Shown here piece by piece: positions 60,201 to 64,000 of a stretch of 64,000 bases of DNA. The stretch is taken from assembly GCF_000004075.3 (NCBI RefSeq), contig NC_026659.2:31204272-31268271 (forward strand), written 5' to 3'. The translations under genes and the position numbers were made by a program. The notes below the pieces were generated by a model that was not told the DNA's origin, made no database searches, and was given only the letters and a program-made list of their open reading frames with translations. The stretch comes from Cucumis sativus (Eukaryota > Streptophyta > Magnoliopsida > Cucurbitales > Cucurbitaceae). Within the stretch, counting starts at the first letter, position 1; each line of letters starts with the position of its first letter.

Positions 60201-63007
60201 TCTATAATTTTTTAGGCCTTACTGAGATTTGGGTTATATTGATGTTATTCTATTACATTAATTACTATTCAAATAGATTGATCTTTTTTTCTTCTTCCCA
60301 TAACTTCCATGTTCCAGATTAATATTGATCCTGAATCTTTGAAACCTAAGCTGCCAAACCGGAAAGATCTTAGACCTTATCCGACTACATGCTATCTTGA
60401 ATATAGAGGTCACAAGGATGCGGTAATGTCCATTTCAACTGAAGCCAATGGCCAATGGATTGCTTCAGGTAAGAATGACAAATGTAGAAGTTTGATTGTT
60501 TTTGTTCACGAGACCAAAACAATTGTTTTGATTTGGATCCTCTTTTTTACTATTGCGAGTCAAGGTTCATTGGATGGAACTGTTCGGATATGGGAAGTTG
60601 AAACAGGCAGATGTCTTAAAGTGTTGGAGCTTGGGGAACCTGTGAAGTATGTAGCTTGGAATCCTAGGCCTGATCTTCCCATATTGGCTGCTGCTGCGTA
60701 AGACTAGTGATATCATTTTGAGGATGTTTAAACTATGGTATCATATCCTTTTTTAGTTAATTTTCTAATAAACATTCTGCAGAGGTGCTGATGTATTACT
60801 TTTAAACACTGGTCTTGGGGATGGGGAGGTGCAAGCAAAAATTAAGGAAGTTCTCCATGTTGACAAGCTTCCTGTTACAGAAAATTCTGGTAGTATGCAA
60901 TAGTGATTTGTCTTAGTTCCTTGGTTAATTTGATTGTTGTCCTAATTTGTTGTGATTCTATGCATAGATAAAACACCAGCTGCGACCTGGCTTCAAGATG
61001 ACAAGACTGGGGGGATTAGATTGAGGCATTTTAAGGTGCTTTCTATTCACATTCTCTCCCTAATGTTAATCAAGTGACTCTTTCTAAATGACTAATGTAA
61101 CTGGAGTTTCTTGTCTTTCAATGTGGGTTGCAGAGTGTATCTGCAGTTGAATGGCATCGTAAAGGAGACTACCTTTCAACAGTTTTACCAGCTGATATCC
61201 TATTTAATTTTGTTTTGGAGTTTTACCACCTTCATTTCACTTGAATTTTCATTCAATTACATGTGTTCGTACATCTAGTCTATAGTAAAACCTTCAATTC
61301 TTATATTTATTCTATGCATTTGTAAAAATTGTATTTTATTGTCTGACCCCTCTTAAGTTTTGATGAATAACATCTGTTTGCTGAAGTCAACCTGATGCAT
61401 TTTAGGTTCATGCCTTCTTTTTCACCTATATGTTCTTTTGAAGTCCATGATTCTAAGTTTGCAAGAAAATAAATGTTGCTGCTTAGGTTGAGTGTTACTT
61501 ATGAGGTCCTATGCTCCTTGGCATAAATAGTGCTGTGTGCCTTATATTTTCTTGTATGTTGGATGAACATTTACATATTTGTTTGTTTAAGACATCAACA
61601 GTTTTCCTTGACTTTTTTTACGTGAATCAAAAGCAGTTCTTATTCATCAGCTCTCTAAAAAGTTAACACAAAAAATTCCATTCAAGTTGCATGGGCTTCC
61701 TGTTTCATCAGTTTTTCACCCCACTCAATCTATTCTCTTTGTATCAACGAAGAAGGAGGTTCGTGTTTATAATTTATTGAAGCAAAAGCTCCTGAAAAAA
61801 CTGAAAACTGGACTCCGTGAAGTTTCTTCTATTGCTGTGCATCCAGCTGGTACATCTACGTTTAAGCCTCACTGGCGACTTGATTTTATTACTTTGTGCT
61901 GTTTCCATATAAAAACTTTGGTTCTTCAAAAAGTCTTGACATTGAATTTTGGATGTAGGTGACAATGTTATCGTGGGGAGCAGAGAAGGAAAGTTATGTT
62001 GGTTTGACATGGATCTTTCATCAGAGCCTTACAAAATTCTCCGGTAATCTGCCTACCTACCTTAGCCCTGGTAGAATGAATTAGCTTGGAAACATCGTCT
62101 TTTAATTATTTAAATGTTAAACAATGTTCACATGATGGGACTTTTTACCTAAGGAATAATTAAAAAAAAATCATCGAAACTGAAGTTTAAAGAGACACAA
62201 AACCTCACAAAAAACTAAACCTTGCTAGGATTCCTCACCACACCTCCAAACACTTTATTGTTCCTCACTCCCAAATATCCCATAATAATGAACATGCACA
62301 TACCCCTGCAAACAAAAGAAAACAAAAAATCCTTTGTTCTTGAAGGGTGGATGGAGGATGAACTCCCTGGTCAGAGATGTTCAAACATCTCCCACAAGCA
62401 AGCATAAAATCACATTCCTTGAAGAAACGATTCCATATAGATCTCACAAATTGATTACTCCCAATGAAAGCAATTGTTTCAACTAAGGAAAAATGAGGAA
62501 TTTTTTTTGTTTCCCCTTTTTTCTTACTATCTTTTGAAGTCGATTCTCTGACCTTTTTTTTTTTGGAATATTTGTGCAGCTGCCATCCAAAAGATATAAC
62601 AAATGTTGCCTTCCATCGATCACGTCCATTATTTGCATCTTGCTCTGATGATGGCACCGCATATGTTTTCCATGGGATGGTTTACTCTGATCTTACACAG
62701 AATCCTCTTATTACACCGTTGGAAATACTAAGAGGACACAAAACCGTCAATGGAAGAGGTGAGTAGATAAGTTCTTTTTGGATGTGAGGTTACAATTTTT
62801 AAGCTTGATCGTCAAAATATGAATCAACCAGAAAGAAAGTAGGCTTTTGAACAAAAGTATGCAATACTATTGTAGAAACTGATGTTATCACACTATCACA
62901 TTGCTTGTTTCTCAAATGCAGGAGTAATGGATTGCAAGTTTCACCCAATGCAGCCATGGTTATTTACTGCTGGTGCAGATTCAGTGATCAAATTGTACTG
63001 CCATTGA
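57245..63007 (+). CDS. BOP1: BOP1 ribosome biogenesis WD40 protein
   Basis: Seventeen exons: 57245-57454, 57601-57720, 57870-58024, 58723-58840, 58952-59053, 59335-59491, 59812-59920, 60048-60150, 60318-60468, 60565-60697, 60783-60889, 60968-61035, 61134-61194, 61622-61849, 61959-62043, 62580-62758 and 62922-63007. They give 723 aa. An in-frame TAA just upstream supports the start at 57245. The N-terminus is Lys-rich, then acidic. The BOP1NT domain follows ([63 protein letters not shown]). The C-terminal WD40 blades include [19 protein letters not shown] and end [24 protein letters not shown]1 works with Pescadillo and WDR12 (PeBoW) in 27S pre-rRNA processing and 60S assembly in the nucleolus. 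The intron after exon 13 has AT-AC ends and U12-type signals. Confidence 0.95.
61195..61621 (+). other. U12-type AT-AC intron of BOP1
   Basis: The intron begins ATATCCT directly after ...CCAGCTG and ends TTTTTTTAC directly before GTGAATC. No GT-AG pair restores the reading frame, whereas AT-AC joins GCT G/GT GAA in frame (Ala-Gly-Glu). ATATCCT is the exact U12 5' splice-site consensus. TTCCTTGAC at 61604-61612 matches the U12 branch-site consensus and puts the branch A (61611) about ten bases before the 3' end. All other introns in this gene are GT-AG. Confidence 0.93.
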
Positions 63008-64000
63008 GAAGATTTTACGAAAACCAACCTCGGCACGTGGCCGGCACATGTTCACAGCAGTTTGGTGTATGGAAATGTTCTGCTTGGATCTGATGAAGGT
63101 CCCAAGAGAGTCAAATTTTGTTTGCTCAATCTAATCTTTTCACAATTGTAAGGATTATACATGAATAGAAAGCTAGTCCATTGTTTAGATTCCATGTTTT
63201 AAAGGAACGAGATTTATGGTTTTGTCCAAATTATTTGTGCCCTCCCTTGGAAACGAAGTTGTAACACGATATCACCTAAAATTTTGCTAAGGAGGTTAGG
63301 AATGGAGTTAAAGAGTATAGTAAAATGGTATGAGATCGAGTGTCATCTTTTGAAATTGGGTAATTAGTTCTTATTTGAAGTTCTGACCCAAGTGGGAAGA
63401 AATTTAACCAAAGGGACATTTTAGAATTAAACCATTTTTACCCTTAAAACAGATTAATACAATGAATTACATCTAGAAGTCTAATGTCTAAGTCTTAAGT
63501 TCAACCATTTTTTTTCACACCTAACTACTAACTTGTAATTGTTTTTCTGTGATTAGATAATCAATTGTGATCCTTATAACTCTTTTCGTTGATATCTAGG
63601 CTCACGTACCACTCTTGTGCATACTCAAATGATAGTTAAATAAAGTTTTCTCTCAAACGGAGATTAAACACCAAAATTGAGAATAAACATACAAACAAAC
63701 TGACAATAACTCGAACTATCAACACAATAATAAAAATATTAGTTTTTCGAAGAGTTAAGTTAAAAAATCAGGCCATGATAACTTGATCTAAAAAGCATTA
63801 GAAGATAAGCATGAGTGGTTTTGTACGATTATACAAAAATAAAAATAATCAATAGGGTTTGAATCACTTTATTCTTTTTAACTTAAAAAAATTGTTGGTT
63901 TTTAAAAGTTGAAAAAACCTCTTTCCAACGTCTCATTTTGTCATAATCTTTTGCATCCTCAAATTTAGAATCTCCCACCTCTAGTACATATGCATATTTA
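63008..64000. other. BOP1 3' flank
   Basis: AT-rich sequence after the BOP1 stop. It should contain the 3' UTR. No further gene was recognised before the window ends. Confidence 0.5.

Overview
This is a window of plant nuclear DNA. It is AT-rich, has long introns with canonical GT-AG junctions, and carries eudicot gene families. Gene content and repeat style suggest a cucurbit (Cucumis-like), but that is inference and could not be tested here. There are no rRNA genes, tRNA genes, CRISPR arrays or bacterial features.

Layout. 0.6-2.0 kb: ATL-type RING-H2 ubiquitin ligase (minus). 4.7-8.2 kb: nine-exon glycerophosphodiester phosphodiesterase, GDPD4 type (minus). 9.0-11.9 kb: two-exon carboxylesterase of the CXE18 type (minus). 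14.7-16.6 kb: decayed tandem copy of that esterase (minus). 17.5-18.4 kb: thaumatin-like protein (plus). 20.1-22.1 kb: cationic amino acid transporter (plus). 22.5-28.1 kb: CPSF30 with a YTH m6A-reader domain (plus). 30.1-31.2 kb: single-exon CXE18-type esterase (plus). 32.2-38.3 kb: YAO/U3-55K nucleolar WD40 protein with a copia fossil in an intron (minus). 39.6-40.6 kb: second single-exon CXE18-type esterase (minus). 40.9-43.0 kb: GH81 endo-beta-1,3-glucanase (minus). 48.1-54.1 kb: 16-exon DNA primase small subunit with two LINE tails in introns (plus). 57.2-63.0 kb: 17-exon BOP1 (plus).

Exon models were built by hand from splice signals and protein-family knowledge. Each summed exon set stays in frame from ATG to stop: 194 aa RING, 328 aa GDPD, 339 aa CXE, 245 aa TLP, 584 aa CAT, 707 aa CPSF30, 505 aa YAO, 450 aa primase, 723 aa BOP1.

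How the genes relate. Four esterase loci (three intact, one broken) form a loose family cluster spread over 31 kb among unrelated genes. YAO (small-subunit processome) and BOP1 (large-subunit PeBoW complex) are both nucleolar WD40 ribosome-assembly factors. The thaumatin-like protein and GH81 glucanase are both secreted and act on cell walls or in defence. The rest are independent housekeeping or transport genes. I found no previously undescribed multi-gene system. The most notable items are an apparent U12-type AT-AC intron in BOP1, a CPSF30 intron whose read-through would give the short isoform, the esterase family with two gene structures, and several families of short inverted-repeat elements.
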